Source: an uncultured Chloroflexota bacterium
Lineage (GTDB): Bacteria > Chloroflexota > Anaerolineae > Aggregatilineales > Phototrophicaceae
Assembly (NCBI GenBank): GCA_937870805.1
Contig: CALMZT010000925.1
Span: 1-9,350, forward strand
Direction of reading: 5' to 3'
Length of the DNA stretch: 9,350 nucleotides
The notes under the pieces were generated by a model. The model searched no databases, was not told the origin of the DNA, and worked only from the letters and a program-made list of their open reading frames with translations. The translations under genes were made by a program, and so were the position numbers. This document shows positions 1-6,473 of this stretch, one piece after another (position 1 is the first letter of the stretch; each line of letters opens with the position of its first letter).

Positions 1-611
1 CAGTAATCCAGAATGCTGCCGTCCCGGTCAATCGAGGGATCAATTTCCATGTTCACGTTAATCCCCGCGTCGATCATGCCTGTGTTGGTGATGCTTAATT
101 GGAGCTGGTTGAAGATAATTTTCTGCTTGACGAATTTGGTCAACAGCTCAATCTGCATCGGATTTTGATTGCTGACCCCGAAATATCTGACCTTGCCACT
201 GTCCTCCAAGATCGTGAACGCTTCAGCAACCTCTTCCGGTTCCACCAAGGCATCTGGTCGGTGCAGCAGGAGTACATCCAGGTAATCCGTTTGCAATCGT
301 TTCAAGCTGCCATCGACGGCTTCCAAAATATGTTCTTTGGAAAAGTCGAATGACCCTTTGCGGATGCCGCACTTGGTTTGGATGTGCATGGTTTCACGCA
401 AGGCGGGATTCATATCAAGCGCTTCGGCAAACTTCGCTTCCGATTGTCCACCGCCATAAACATCGGCATGGTCAAAGAAGGTCACGCCTTCATCCAGAGC
501 GGTACGGATCAAGTGTGAGATTTCCTGATTCGTCATCCCGGAGATTCGCATACAGCCCAGGGATATTTCGGACACGTCAAGGTCAGTGCCAGCGATATGA
601 ATGCTTTTCAT
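1..611 (-). CDS. Aldo/keto reductase, YdhF-like, partial (C-terminus beyond the window)
   Basis: The reverse strand reads open from an ATG at 611-609 to the window edge, giving 203 residues of a family usually near 300. It begins MKSIHIAGTDLDVSEISLGC. The AKR catalytic tetrad is present: Asp47 and Tyr52 in FFDHADVY, Lys80 in IQTKCG and His117 in LLLHRPD. GVSN (145-148) and INVNMEIDPSIDRDGSILDY at the cut end match the YdhF-type branch, where the barrel continues towards a WSPFQ-like segment. Family knowledge predicts NAD(P)H-dependent reduction of a carbonyl substrate in the cytosol; the substrate cannot be read from sequence. An AGGAGG at 621-627, about 9 nt upstream, fixes the start. It appears monocistronic, with its own promoter at 648-678. 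No frame break is visible. Confidence 0.93.
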   Translation of the reverse strand, partial: MKSIHIAGTDLDVSEISLGCMRISGMTNQEISHLIRTALDEGVTFFDHADVYGGGQSEAKFAEALDMNPALRETMHIQTKCGIRKGSFDFSKEHILEAVDGSLKRLQTDYLDVLLLHRPDALVEPEEVAEAFTILEDSGKVRYFGVSNQNPMQIELLTKFVKQKIIFNQLQLSITNTGMIDAGINVNMEIDPSIDRDGSILDY

Positions 612-647
612 CTCAAATTCCCTCCTATTGGAATGTTTTCAGGAAAA

Positions 648-678
648 ATTATACCCAGAGGGGTCTGAGTAGTCTCAA
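648..678 (-). promoter_or_regulatory. Candidate sigma70-type promoter of the aldo/keto reductase gene
   Basis: On the minus strand a perfect TATAAT (653-648) lies about 36 nt upstream of the ATG, and a TTGAGA (678-673) precedes it with a long 19-nt spacer. A second TTGAGA lies at 688-683. The -35 zone also holds short inverted repeats, TGAG/CTCA (666-677) and the palindrome GAGATCTC (679-686), which could be an operator. The -10 is convincing; the rest is weak. Confidence 0.45.
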
Positions 679-684
679 GAGATC

Positions 685-801
685 TCAATAGTTACCCATA
701 AACTGGGCTTCCCACAAATATTCCGGGCGGTGTATGTCAAATTCAGGTACGCAATTGATGTCTTTCTCGTAGTACCTGTCACGCACGGATAATTCCCAAA
801 T
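685..801 (-). pseudogene. Orphan C-terminal gene fragment, family not recognised
   Basis: Between two minus-strand stops (TAA at 804-802 and TGA at 687-685) the reverse strand encodes 38 residues that look like real protein. They begin IWELSVRDRYYEKD, continue CVPEFDIHRPEYLW and end EAQFMGNY. The stretch is rich in Trp, Tyr, Asp and Glu and lacks the Ser/Arg-rich look of shadow frames. No good start exists; the only candidate is a GTG at 786-784 behind a weak TGGGAA. It ends inside the -35 zone of the aldo/keto reductase promoter. I read it as the tail of a gene whose 5' part was lost, or less likely a 33-residue small protein. I do not recognise the family. Confidence 0.35.
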
Positions 802-803
802 TT

Positions 804-833
804 AAACACCCTTATCTAACGATAGGGGTGTTT
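804..833 (-). terminator. Hairpin terminator downstream of the repeat protein
   Basis: AAACACCCTTATC (804-816) pairs with GATAGGGGTGTTT (821-833) around a TAAC loop. It gives 13 pairs on the plus strand with one G-U wobble; on the minus strand that pair becomes an A-C mismatch. It lies 26 nt past the stop of the minus-strand gene ending at 859. The T-rich tail (TTTATTTTA) is on the plus side, so the hairpin may work in both directions or mainly against plus-strand transcription. No plus-strand gene ends to its left in this window. Confidence 0.6.
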
Positions 834-858
834 ATTTTACGTCTCGTTGCAGTAGTCG

Positions 859-2208
859 TTAGCGTGGGCGGTTGATGATGACGAACGAATCGAGTTCGAC
901 TTCTTCCTCTACGACAGCGCCGGGAAGCGGGAGTTCGCCACAACGCACGCGATAATCAAAAGCATAGTCATAGCCGGTGGGCGCGTTTACCTGTATTTCG
1001 CCTGATGGGAACACATAGACCGTGCTGGTTGCCGAACTGTCGACGCGCACGAACGTCCCGATTTCTTGCGCGCGTGCTATTGCGTTGCTCAGAGCTTGCG
1101 CGGAAATCGTGAGCGACAGGACGCCATCATCACCCACAATCGCATACACATCGATGCCACCACCGAACGTGCAGAAGACCGCGAATGGGTCAGCGACGCC
1201 ATTGATGCGTATGAGTGACAGCAGCAGACTTGAAAGCTGCTCAAAGTTCTGCCAGGTGTAGACGATGCCGCGAATAGTCAGCGTGCCGCCCGCGGGATTC
1301 GCCGCCGCGATCTGCTGAGCGATGGCTAACAGTTCTTCGGGGTCGCTGCTGGTGAAGTTAAAGTTCAGCACATCGTAGTCCGCACCGCCATCTATCACGC
1401 CGCCGACTGAGCCGCTGCCGACAATCGTCACGGTATCATCGCCGCCGCCTGCATAGATGCTGCCGTTGATTGTGCCGCCATTGGTGATGTTATCATTGCC
1501 TGTGCCGCTGCCTAGTTCGCTGTCACCAAAGACGTTGCCTGCAACCACACCGTTATTAATCACTGTATCGTTGCCGCTGCCTGTCCCTGAATAGGTATCG
1601 GCGTAAACGTCTTCGACAACATTGCCATTGTTGACCAGCGTATCGTTGCCACTGCCGTCACCGAAGGTCGTGTCCCCAAACATCTCGTTGGTCGTGCCAT
1701 TGTTCACCAGACTGTCGCTGCCACTGCCGCTGTTGAAAATGCTGTCGCCGTTCATGTTGACGACGGTGCCGTTGTTGACAAGGACATCACTGCCACTGCC
1801 AACCCCATTGCTGGTATCCCCAACGAGACTGTCAGCATAACCATTGTTGACAATCGCGTCGTTACCCGTGCCATCACCCATATCACTATCACCAATGAGA
1901 TTGCCGTTGATCGTGCCGCTGTTGACAATCGTATCATTGCCAGTGCCAACACCTGCACCAGTGTTATCACCACTAACATCCACAAACGCACTCACGCCTG
2001 AGTCGACGACAATCACATCATCGCCGCCAAGACCCTGTACATCCTGTGTACCTCCAGGCTGATAGGATGTGTCACAGATTATCGAATCATTGCCCGATGT
2101 ACCCACATCAGCGGGGTTACAGTCAGCATTTGCCGACAGCGCCATCGTCAAAAATGCTACAATGACCAAAATAACCGTGAGGATAATCCAAAAATAATGT
2201 GATTTCAT
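859..2208 (-). CDS. Secreted protein with GxGNDxxVNNG repeats (RTX-like glycine/aspartate repeats)
   Basis: The 449-residue product begins with a typical signal peptide: MKSHYFW, a hydrophobic core at 8-24, then ALSANA before Asp29, a good signal peptidase I site. GGDD- and GNDS-type motifs at 38-70 lead into about seven tandem repeats of 24-25 residues (84-252), each built as GxGNDxxVNNGxxxxxxxGDS. Two shorter Gly/Asp turns (254-282) follow. The motif resembles the GGxGxDxUx calcium-binding nonapeptide of RTX proteins, but the period is much longer, so a beta-solenoid is likely and calcium binding is only suggested. Residues 286-449 form a non-repetitive domain with cysteines at 346 and 423 and an acidic VVEEEVEL tail. 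There is no LPXTG or outer-membrane anchor. The leader AAGAGG (2220-2215), 6 nt upstream, supports the ATG. It lies 55 nt after the HAD gene. Function unknown; export is well supported. Confidence 0.8.
   Translation of the reverse strand: MKSHYFWIILTVILVIVAFLTMALSANADCNPADVGTSGNDSIICDTSYQPGGTQDVQGLGGDDVIVVDSGVSAFVDVSGDNTGAGVGTGNDTIVNSGTINGNLIGDSDMGDGTGNDAIVNNGYADSLVGDTSNGVGSGSDVLVNNGTVVNMNGDSIFNSGSGSDSLVNNGTTNEMFGDTTFGDGSGNDTLVNNGNVVEDVYADTYSGTGSGNDTVINNGVVAGNVFGDSELGSGTGNDNITNGGTINGSIYAGGGDDTVTIVGSGSVGGVIDGGADYDVLNFNFTSSDPEELLAIAQQIAAANPAGGTLTIRGIVYTWQNFEQLSSLLLSLIRINGVADPFAVFCTFGGGIDVYAIVGDDGVLSLTISAQALSNAIARAQEIGTFVRVDSSATSTVYVFPSGEIQVNAPTGYDYAFDYRVRCGELPLPGAVVEEEVELDSFVIINRPR
1453..1959 (-). 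repeat. Coding tandem repeats, about 7 x 72-75 bp
   Basis: This stretch encodes residues 84-252 of the secreted protein. The conserved Asp of each GND/GSD core falls at residues 92, 117, 141, 165, 189, 214 and 239, so the period is 24 or 25 codons. The conserved core in each unit is GNDxxVNNG; the linker that follows varies. The DNA copies have diverged, indicating old duplications kept by selection rather than recent slippage. Confidence 0.8.
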
Positions 2209-2263
2209 AATAAACCTCTTTCCATCTACAACGCTGTCCTCATTCTACATCAGATCAGCAGAA

Positions 2264-3012
2264 TTAACGCCAACCAGAAAACCAACCATCCAGCACTGTG
2301 AGCAGTTCGCTGAGCCTATCAATCGTTGCGTCGGGAATGATGGCGTCGGGGTTGCTATCGTTCGCGCGTTTTATCCACACAGCACGCATTCCCGCACGCT
2401 GCGCGCCTTTATATCATCTTGCAGATCGTCACCGACAAAAACCGCCTCGTCCGCCAACACGCCGAGCCGCAATAAAACCGCCTTAAATGCCTTGGGATGC
2501 GGCTTTCGATAGCCCGCGTCTTCAGCGGTCATGCACACGTCGAGCAAATCCAACAGCTTGAGAGTTTGTAGCTCTACATCACGAATCGACATCGGATAGG
2601 GCGCGTTCGTCAGCAGCCCTGTGCGAATGCCCGCCGCACGCAATGTTTTGAGCACACTTTTAGAGTCGGGAAAAGCCGTCACGCCTGATTGCAAAAAGCC
2701 GACAATCAGGCTTTGCAGATGCACGAAGTCCAACGTATCAACAGGGAGTTCCAGTCGGTGCAGCACTTCACGCAGAACGTCTACGTAGCGCGGCGCTTTG
2801 CCTTCCGAGGGGTCAATCGAAGTCCAGCGCTGCGACAGGACGGACATATAAATCTCACCAAACGTCTGTATATCGGGCAGCGAATGTCCTGCGGCGAGAT
2901 GGTCGTAGAGCTTTTGCAGATGCATACGGCGCACCTGAAGCCGGTCTGCGCTGCGTCTGCTCCAATCGAGCAGCGTTTCATCCATGTCGAAGATGACGGC
3001 TTTGAGCGCCAT
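2264..3012 (-). CDS. HAD-superfamily hydrolase (phosphatase), frame broken near the C-terminus
   Basis: The four HAD motifs are present: DMDET at residues 9-13 (Asp9 nucleophile, Asp11 acid/base), LLTNAP with Thr135, the motif III Lys170 in GYRKPHP, and VFVGDDLQDD (192-200) for magnesium. A helical cap occupies roughly 15-110. The continuous frame ends at 2371 after DDIKARSVRECVLCG, a tail unlike the family. Adding one base at about 2405-2411 (GG to GGG in AAGGCGCG) restores DIKGAQRAGMRAVWIKRAN and continues to a TAA at 2266-2264, giving about 249 residues, normal for the family. So this is one gene with a 1-base deletion, either an assembly error or a real mutation. The start lies 5 nt after the amidohydrolase stop with AGAGGG overlapping the junction, suggesting translational coupling. 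Substrate unknown; a small phosphorylated metabolite is likely. Confidence 0.85.
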
Positions 3013-3017
3013 ACCCT

Positions 3018-4255
3018 CTACTGCTTCCTAATATCCTTTACCACCTGTCCACCCTTCATGACGAAGCTGATATTGTCACGATTTTCCAGCGAACGGATAT
3101 TTTCCACCGGGTTCGTGCGCGTGATAACGACATCGGCATATTTGCCTGTTTCCAGCGTGCCGACGCGATCCTGCCAGCCCATGCATTCGGCGGCGGTTTT
3201 TGTCGTGGCGATCAGCGCTTCCATCGGCGTGAAGCCACAGTCCAGCATCAAGCCGAGTTCGCGCAAGTTCGTGCCGTGCGGCATCACGCCCGCATCCGTG
3301 CCCATCGCAATTTTGACCCCTGCCTTGTGTGCGCGGGCGATACTGTCACGGTGAATCTCGATGACTTCATAGGCTTTCTTGATGCCCCATTCAGGCATGT
3401 TGGGGATTTCGGTTACAGCAACGGGTGCAAGCAACGTGGGCACTAAAAATGTGCCATTCTTGACCATCAATTCAAGGCACTCGTCATCCAGGTAAATGCC
3501 ATGCTCAATCGAGTGAATGCCCGCGCGCACGGCGTTCTTGATGCCTTCCGACCCCTGCGCGTGTGCCATGACTTTAATGCCGCGCCGAAACTTGCCTTCC
3601 TGCACAATCACTTCCAATTCTGCCTGCGAAGACTGTGTGAACTCTGGATGATCGGTCGGGCTGAGGACGCCGCCCGTCGCATGGACTTTCAGCACTTCCG
3701 CACCTGCCCGCAGCATCCACGCGCTTTCTGGCGCACGCTTTCGATGCCGTCGCAAATGCCGTTGGGTCTGCCCGGATGGTTCGCCCAGATACGGTACTCT
3801 GAGCCGGAGGGCAGCCAACCGTCGCCGTGCCCGCCTGTGATCGTCAGCGCGTTGACGCTGATCTGCATACGCGGTCCGGCGATTAGCCCCTGTTCCACCG
3901 CCTGCTTGATGCCCACATCCGCGCCGCCTGCATCGCGCACCGTCGTGATGCCCGCGTCCAGCGTATTACGCATGTAGCCGATCAGCTTGTAGAAGTTGAG
4001 CGAAAACGGTGTCGCCATCATCTTGCGCTGGTCTTCGACTTCCATGCTGATGTGGACGTGCGCGTCAATCAAGCCGGGCAGAATGTAGCCTTTGTGCGCG
4101 TCGATGCGCGTGATCTCGGCGTCGTGGCGGGGCAGCGTATTGCTCGTCGCTACCGTCGTGATGCGATCATTGTCGATGAGAATAGCGGCATCGGGCAGCG
4201 GTGTGCCGCCGTTGCCATCGATCAGTGTGCCATTGTAGATGAGGGTTTGAGGCAT
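3018..4255 (-). CDS. Metal-dependent amidohydrolase (prolidase / imidazolonepropionase-like), frame broken mid-gene
   Basis: Two overlapping minus frames together encode one protein of about 412 residues. The N-terminal part (4255 to about 3718) starts MPQTLIYNGTLIDG and carries the metal motif GLIDAHVHI (His66, His68). The second part (about 3719 to 3018) continues MLRAGAEVLKVHATGG with the likely carboxylated Lys190, MAHAQG (His232), SIEHG (His252) and GTDAG (Asp321), then the usual KYADVVI C-terminal strand. The join needs one extra base at 3717-3722 (VRQKAR, one residue, MLRAG), so a single base seems to be missing. This motif set matches binuclear-zinc amidohydrolases that include Xaa-Pro and Xaa-Arg dipeptidases; a peptide or cyclic-amide substrate is inferred. 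ATG 4255 is chosen because GGAG lies 6 nt upstream; a TTG at 4267 is the alternative. There is no signal peptide. It is followed 5 nt later by the HAD gene. Confidence 0.88.
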
Positions 4256-4270
4256 AAGGAACTCCAAGTT

Positions 4271-4305
4271 ATTGGTTTTTAGTTGTTGGTTATTGGTTTT
4301 TAGTT
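4271..4305. repeat. Left inverted repeat of the cassette, with internal direct repeats
   Basis: Positions 4282-4304 (23 nt) match the reverse complement of 4684-4706 at 22 of 23 positions. ATTGGTTTTTAGTT also occurs twice in direct orientation, at 4271-4284 and 4292-4305. The part from 4290 rightwards encodes the last five residues (KTKNQ) and stop of the four-helix-bundle protein. Confidence 0.75.
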
Positions 4306-4646
4306 TTTTGAATGAAGTTGTTCAGCATCCGACGGATTTTAATAAGTTCAATGTTAAGTTGATCATAAGATTTTGCTTCGACAAAGCCTAAATCATGAGC
4401 TAACAGCAAATGATACTCTAGCTCACTTGCAGAACCCATTGCAATATAAAGAAAACGTGTGAGTTCACCATTGGTTTCTCGTCCACAACCTTCAGCGATA
4501 TTCGCAGGTACAGATGCTGCGGCACGCTTGATTTGGCTGGTCAAGCCATATAATTCCTCTTTCGGAAAATGACTTGCCATCTTATAAATATCGAGCGTTA
4601 GTTGATGTGACTGTTGCCAAACGACCAATTTCCTAAAATCCTGCAT
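4290..4646 (-). CDS. Four-helix-bundle protein (S23 / 23S rRNA intervening-sequence protein family)
   Basis: The 118-residue product starts MQDFRKLVVWQQSHQLTLDI and contains the family hallmarks: FRKLVVWQ (4-11), SQIKRAAASVPANIAEGCGR (37-56) and LTRFLYIAMGSASELEYHLL (62-81). The length is typical, and it is predicted to be all-helical and to form oligomers. Relatives are encoded in intervening sequences of 23S rRNA genes, and others serve as accessory proteins (Avd) of diversity-generating retroelements; no reverse transcriptase is visible here. A start at 4715 is open but would translate the inverted repeat into MLLVVGCWFLVIGC. The third of three consecutive ATGs (4646) has GGAAAGGA (4660-4653) 6 nt upstream and is preferred. 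The C-terminal KTKNQ is encoded by the left repeat. The molecular role is unknown; RNA or nucleic-acid binding is inferred from the family. Confidence 0.88.
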   Translation of the reverse strand: MQDFRKLVVWQQSHQLTLDIYKMASHFPKEELYGLTSQIKRAAASVPANIAEGCGRETNGELTRFLYIAMGSASELEYHLLLAHDLGFVEAKSYDQLNIELIKIRRMLNNFIQKTKNQ

Positions 4647-4683
4647 CATCATTCCTTTCCAAAATATAGCTTCACAACCAATC

Positions 4684-4715
4684 ACTAAAAACCAACAACC
4701 AACAACCAACAACAC
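4684..4715. repeat. Right inverted repeat of the cassette
   Basis: An ACTAAAAACC core is followed by repeated AACAACC units. Positions 4684-4706 are the reverse complement of the left end at 22 of 23 positions. The repeat ends a few bases beyond the stop codon of the SRPBCC gene (4723). Confidence 0.75.
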
Positions 4716-4722
4716 TATTCAG

Positions 4723-5184
4723 TCAATTGCTCTTTTCCAAATGAGCCTTCATCTTCTCCAAGATGCGCTCATTCTCAGCGCGGATTTGCTTGATAATGAT
4801 CGATTTTGCGAAACCGGGTATGCCTTCAATATCCAGGGCAATATCACGCCGCACCTGTGTTCCTTGTTTGGTGCTGTCCAGCGTGTAGCGAATGCGAATA
4901 ATCACCGTGATATTGAAGATCAGCACTTTGGACTTTGTGGACTGCTGGAACGTGATATGACGCGGCGCTTCATATTCCGTCACCATTCCCTGCATGACAC
5001 TGGTTTTCCCCTTATCGACGTAGGTGGTGCCGAGTTTCGCCGGATTATCGGAGAGTTTTGTCATCGAGCCGTACAGGTTCGACGATGAGAGCCATTGCTC
5101 GTAGCGGGCTAAATCGGCAATCAAATCGAAGACTTTCTCAACAGGCGCATTGATTGTCGTCGTGAACTGCATCTCTGTCGTCAT
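4723..5184 (-). CDS. SRPBCC-family protein (START-like / polyketide cyclase-dehydrase fold)
   Basis: The 153-residue product starts MTTEMQFTTTINAPVEKVFD, the usual first strand of SRPBCC proteins, followed by LIADLARYEQWLSS (21-34). The first-strand INAPVEKVFD, the middle GMVTEYEAPRHITFQQ (66-81) and the long C-terminal helix (127-150) are the recognisable parts. The fold makes a deep hydrophobic pocket for a small lipid or aromatic ligand; no catalytic residue can be assigned, so binding and enzymatic roles are both open. It is cytosolic, with no signal peptide. A G-rich leader, AGAGGGGGTGGG, lies just upstream of ATG 5184. It heads the minus-strand series running into the amidohydrolase and is divergent from the metallo-hydrolase gene, 71 nt apart. 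Confidence 0.85.
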   Translation of the reverse strand: MTTEMQFTTTINAPVEKVFDLIADLARYEQWLSSSNLYGSMTKLSDNPAKLGTTYVDKGKTSVMQGMVTEYEAPRHITFQQSTKSKVLIFNITVIIRIRYTLDSTKQGTQVRRDIALDIEGIPGFAKSIIIKQIRAENERILEKMKAHLEKSN

Positions 5185-5213
5185 CGCATCCCACCCCCTC
5201 TCAACGTGTGTGC

Positions 5214-5222
5214 TGCTATAAT
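5214..5222 (+). promoter_or_regulatory. Extended -10 promoter of the metallo-hydrolase gene
   Basis: TGCTATAAT is a perfect extended -10 element (TGn plus TATAAT at 5217-5222). No clear -35 is visible, as is usual for this class. Transcription would begin near 5229, giving a leader of about 27 nt to the ATG at 5256. This rules out the upstream in-frame ATG at 5208. Confidence 0.6.
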
Positions 5223-5255
5223 AACATTGCGCTTGTCTTATTCACGAGTATTTCC

Positions 5256-6005
5256 ATGACCAGTATTCAGCAGTTTGCTTCCAACCTTTATCTCACCGAA
5301 CTCCATTTAGACGAATTCGACGTGCGCGGTGCAGTGATTATCGGCGGCAAGCGCGCTGTCGTGTGGGATACCCTCTCACACCCGCGCGATATGCAGCCTG
5401 TGCTGCCGCTGCTGGATGATAAATACACAATGGTCGTCTACAGCCACGCCGATTGGGATCATGTGTGGGGTACGTCGGCGCTGCGCCATCATGAAGTTAT
5501 CGGGCACAACATTTGTTATGAACGCTTTCTCAATGACGTGCCACTCGGATTACAGGAGAAGAAACTTGCACAGCCAGGCAAATGGGACGAAGTGATTCTC
5601 GTGCCGCCGATGATGACCTTCGGCGGGCAGATGCAATTTGATTTGGGTGATGTAACCCTAGAATTACATCATTTGCCGGGGCACACGCTGGATTGTATTG
5701 TCGGCTTTATCCCAGAATGGGGTGTACTGCTGGCAGGTGATACGGTGGAAACGCCGCTGCCTGTGGTCAACGAAGACAGCCCTGTCGAGCAGTGGATTAG
5801 CTTGCTAGAACATTGGGAAAAAGATGAGCGCATAAAAACCGTCATCCCCGCGCATGGCGAGATTGGAGACCGCACGCTGTTCACGCGCAATATCGCCTAT
5901 CTCAAAACGCTGCTCAACGGCGGCGACTTCGATCTCCCTGTAATCATGCAGCCGTTTTATCACGAGACGCACGCGACGAATGTGGAGTACACGCGCAAGA
6001 GTTAG
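5256..6005 (+). CDS. Metallo-beta-lactamase-fold hydrolase
   Basis: The 249-residue product carries the MBL metal motifs: YSHADWDH (62-69) in the place of HxHxDH, PGHTLD with His143, LLAGDT with Asp162 and PAHG with His200. The second His of the first motif is Asp66 here, while His64, Asp68 and His69 are kept. That occurs in some MBL branches and may alter the first metal site. Length and motif spacing fit small cytosolic hydrolases such as glyoxalase-II-like or lactonase-like thioester and lactone hydrolases; the exact substrate is unclear. ATG 5256 (MTSIQQFASNLYL) is preferred to 5208 because the promoter lies between them; its ribosome site is weak. The last bases overlap the convergent DUF2283 gene by 4 nt. 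Confidence 0.9.
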   Translation: MTSIQQFASNLYLTELHLDEFDVRGAVIIGGKRAVVWDTLSHPRDMQPVLPLLDDKYTMVVYSHADWDHVWGTSALRHHEVIGHNICYERFLNDVPLGLQEKKLAQPGKWDEVILVPPMMTFGGQMQFDLGDVTLELHHLPGHTLDCIVGFIPEWGVLLAGDTVETPLPVVNEDSPVEQWISLLEHWEKDERIKTVIPAHGEIGDRTLFTRNIAYLKTLLNGGDFDLPVIMQPFYHETHATNVEYTRKS

Positions 6006-6199
6006 CCCGTCACCGCTAACTCGATCATGCGGGGATTGCTGACTCGTTTGGAAGCATCCAGAATTTCAATGCCGACCATGTTACCGTCTACATCATAATC
6101 AAGGATGATACCGGGTTTTGCTTCGTCACTTTCGTCAATTTTGGCGTCATTCAATAGGATGCGTAAAATATCAACTTCAGCATCGTAGCTAATCTTCAT
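6002..6199 (-). CDS. DUF2283 family small protein
   Basis: The 65-residue product starts MKISYDAEVDILRILLNDAK and has the family core: a Tyr-Asp near the start, then ESDEAKPGIILDYDVDGNMVGIEILDAS (23-50). It is acidic and single-domain, without a signal or membrane segment. It overlaps the end of the DUF4258 gene (TGATG; ATG at 6199-6197), so the two are translationally coupled. DUF2283 genes are often found beside DUF4258 genes and resemble antitoxin partners in size, charge and order; that function is inferred from context. The stop overlaps the convergent metallo-hydrolase by 4 nt, so no terminator separates them. Confidence 0.85.
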   Translation of the reverse strand: MKISYDAEVDILRILLNDAKIDESDEAKPGIILDYDVDGNMVGIEILDASKRVSNPRMIELAVTG

Positions 6200-6453
6200 C
6201 AGCTTCTCTCCAATACTTCTTTATTTTGCTGGTCTTGTATACAGTAACGACAACAGATAGGGTCTTCATGTTCAACAATCGCCCTTACAACATACATTTT
6301 GCCCTCAAAATCAACGAGTGACTGGTAGGCTTTTCGACCTTCTTCAACTTCCACAATGTGTTCTGGGCTGTTGAGTAAGGCTTCCACGACAGAGCGCGGA
6401 ATATCTCGCCGTACCATTTCTTGTTCTGCGTGATCGGTCAAACGATAGTTCAT
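6199..6453 (-). CDS. DUF4258 family protein, frame broken near the C-terminus
   Basis: The product starts MNYRLTDHAEQEMVRRDIPR, the typical DUF4258 opening (hTxHAxxrMxxRgI), and continues VVEALLNSPEHIVEVEEGRK and a KMYVVRAIVEHED strand. The continuous frame then ends in an atypical Cys-rich tail (CCRYCIQDQQ) at 6199. Reading with one base fewer near the CCC at 6252-6266 instead gives SVVVTVYKTSKIKKYWREAD, the canonical family C-terminus, with a TAG at 6191-6189 overlapping DUF2283 by 11 nt. So one extra base seems to be present. DUF4258 is thought to be related to small RelE/BrnT-like toxin folds, and with DUF2283 it would form a toxin-antitoxin-like pair; activity is not shown. ATG 6453 is preferred to 6486 because a -10 element lies in the extension. 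It is divergent from the endonuclease IV-like gene. Confidence 0.8.
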   Translation of the reverse strand: MNYRLTDHAEQEMVRRDIPRSVVEALLNSPEHIVEVEEGRKAYQSLVDFEGKMYVVRAIVEHEDPICCRYCIQDQQNKEVLERS

Positions 6454-6473
6454 GCTAAACGCTTTCTTAAACT

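Larger units (their letters stand above)
4267..4715 (-). mobile_element. Four-helix-bundle gene cassette bounded by inverted GTTGTTGGTT repeats
   Basis: A single small gene is enclosed by low-complexity GTT-rich ends that mirror each other. The ends sit 11 nt before the amidohydrolase start codon and 7 nt past the SRPBCC stop, so the unit fills the gap inside what otherwise looks like an operon. The repeats reach into the C-terminal codons of the enclosed gene. Genes of this family, which includes the 23S rRNA intervening-sequence protein, are known to occur inside insertions of this kind. I see no transposase and no clear target duplication, so the transposition mechanism is unknown and the outer borders are approximate. 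Confidence 0.5.

Noticed and set aside
99..691. Plus-strand frames over the aldo/keto reductase
   Set aside because: The minus strand encodes a clear AKR with all four catalytic residues; the plus frames are shadows.
1453..1959. Possible CRISPR or non-coding satellite array
   Set aside because: The units are diverged 72-75-bp coding repeats without spacers and stay in frame throughout.
1022..2062. Plus-strand frames rich in Leu-Pro-Ser repeats
   Set aside because: They are reverse readings of the tandem GND/VNNG repeats, so the repetitiveness is inherited from the minus-strand gene.
2400..2412. Programmed -1 frameshift in the HAD gene
   Set aside because: ATA AAG GCG is not a standard heptameric slippery site, no obvious stimulator is seen, and HAD phosphatases are not known to use recoding; a 1-base indel is simpler.
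2689..3354. Plus-strand open frame of 221 codons
   Set aside because: It lies antisense to the HAD and amidohydrolase genes, whose motifs are intact; its translation has no recognisable domain or ribosome site.
4647..4715. Longer four-helix-bundle protein starting at 4715
   Set aside because: The extra 23 residues are translated inverted repeat and lack a ribosome site, whereas ATG 4646 has GGAAAGGA at correct spacing.
5208..5255. Upstream start for the metallo-hydrolase
   Set aside because: The extension overlaps the extended -10 element and adds residues unlike the family.
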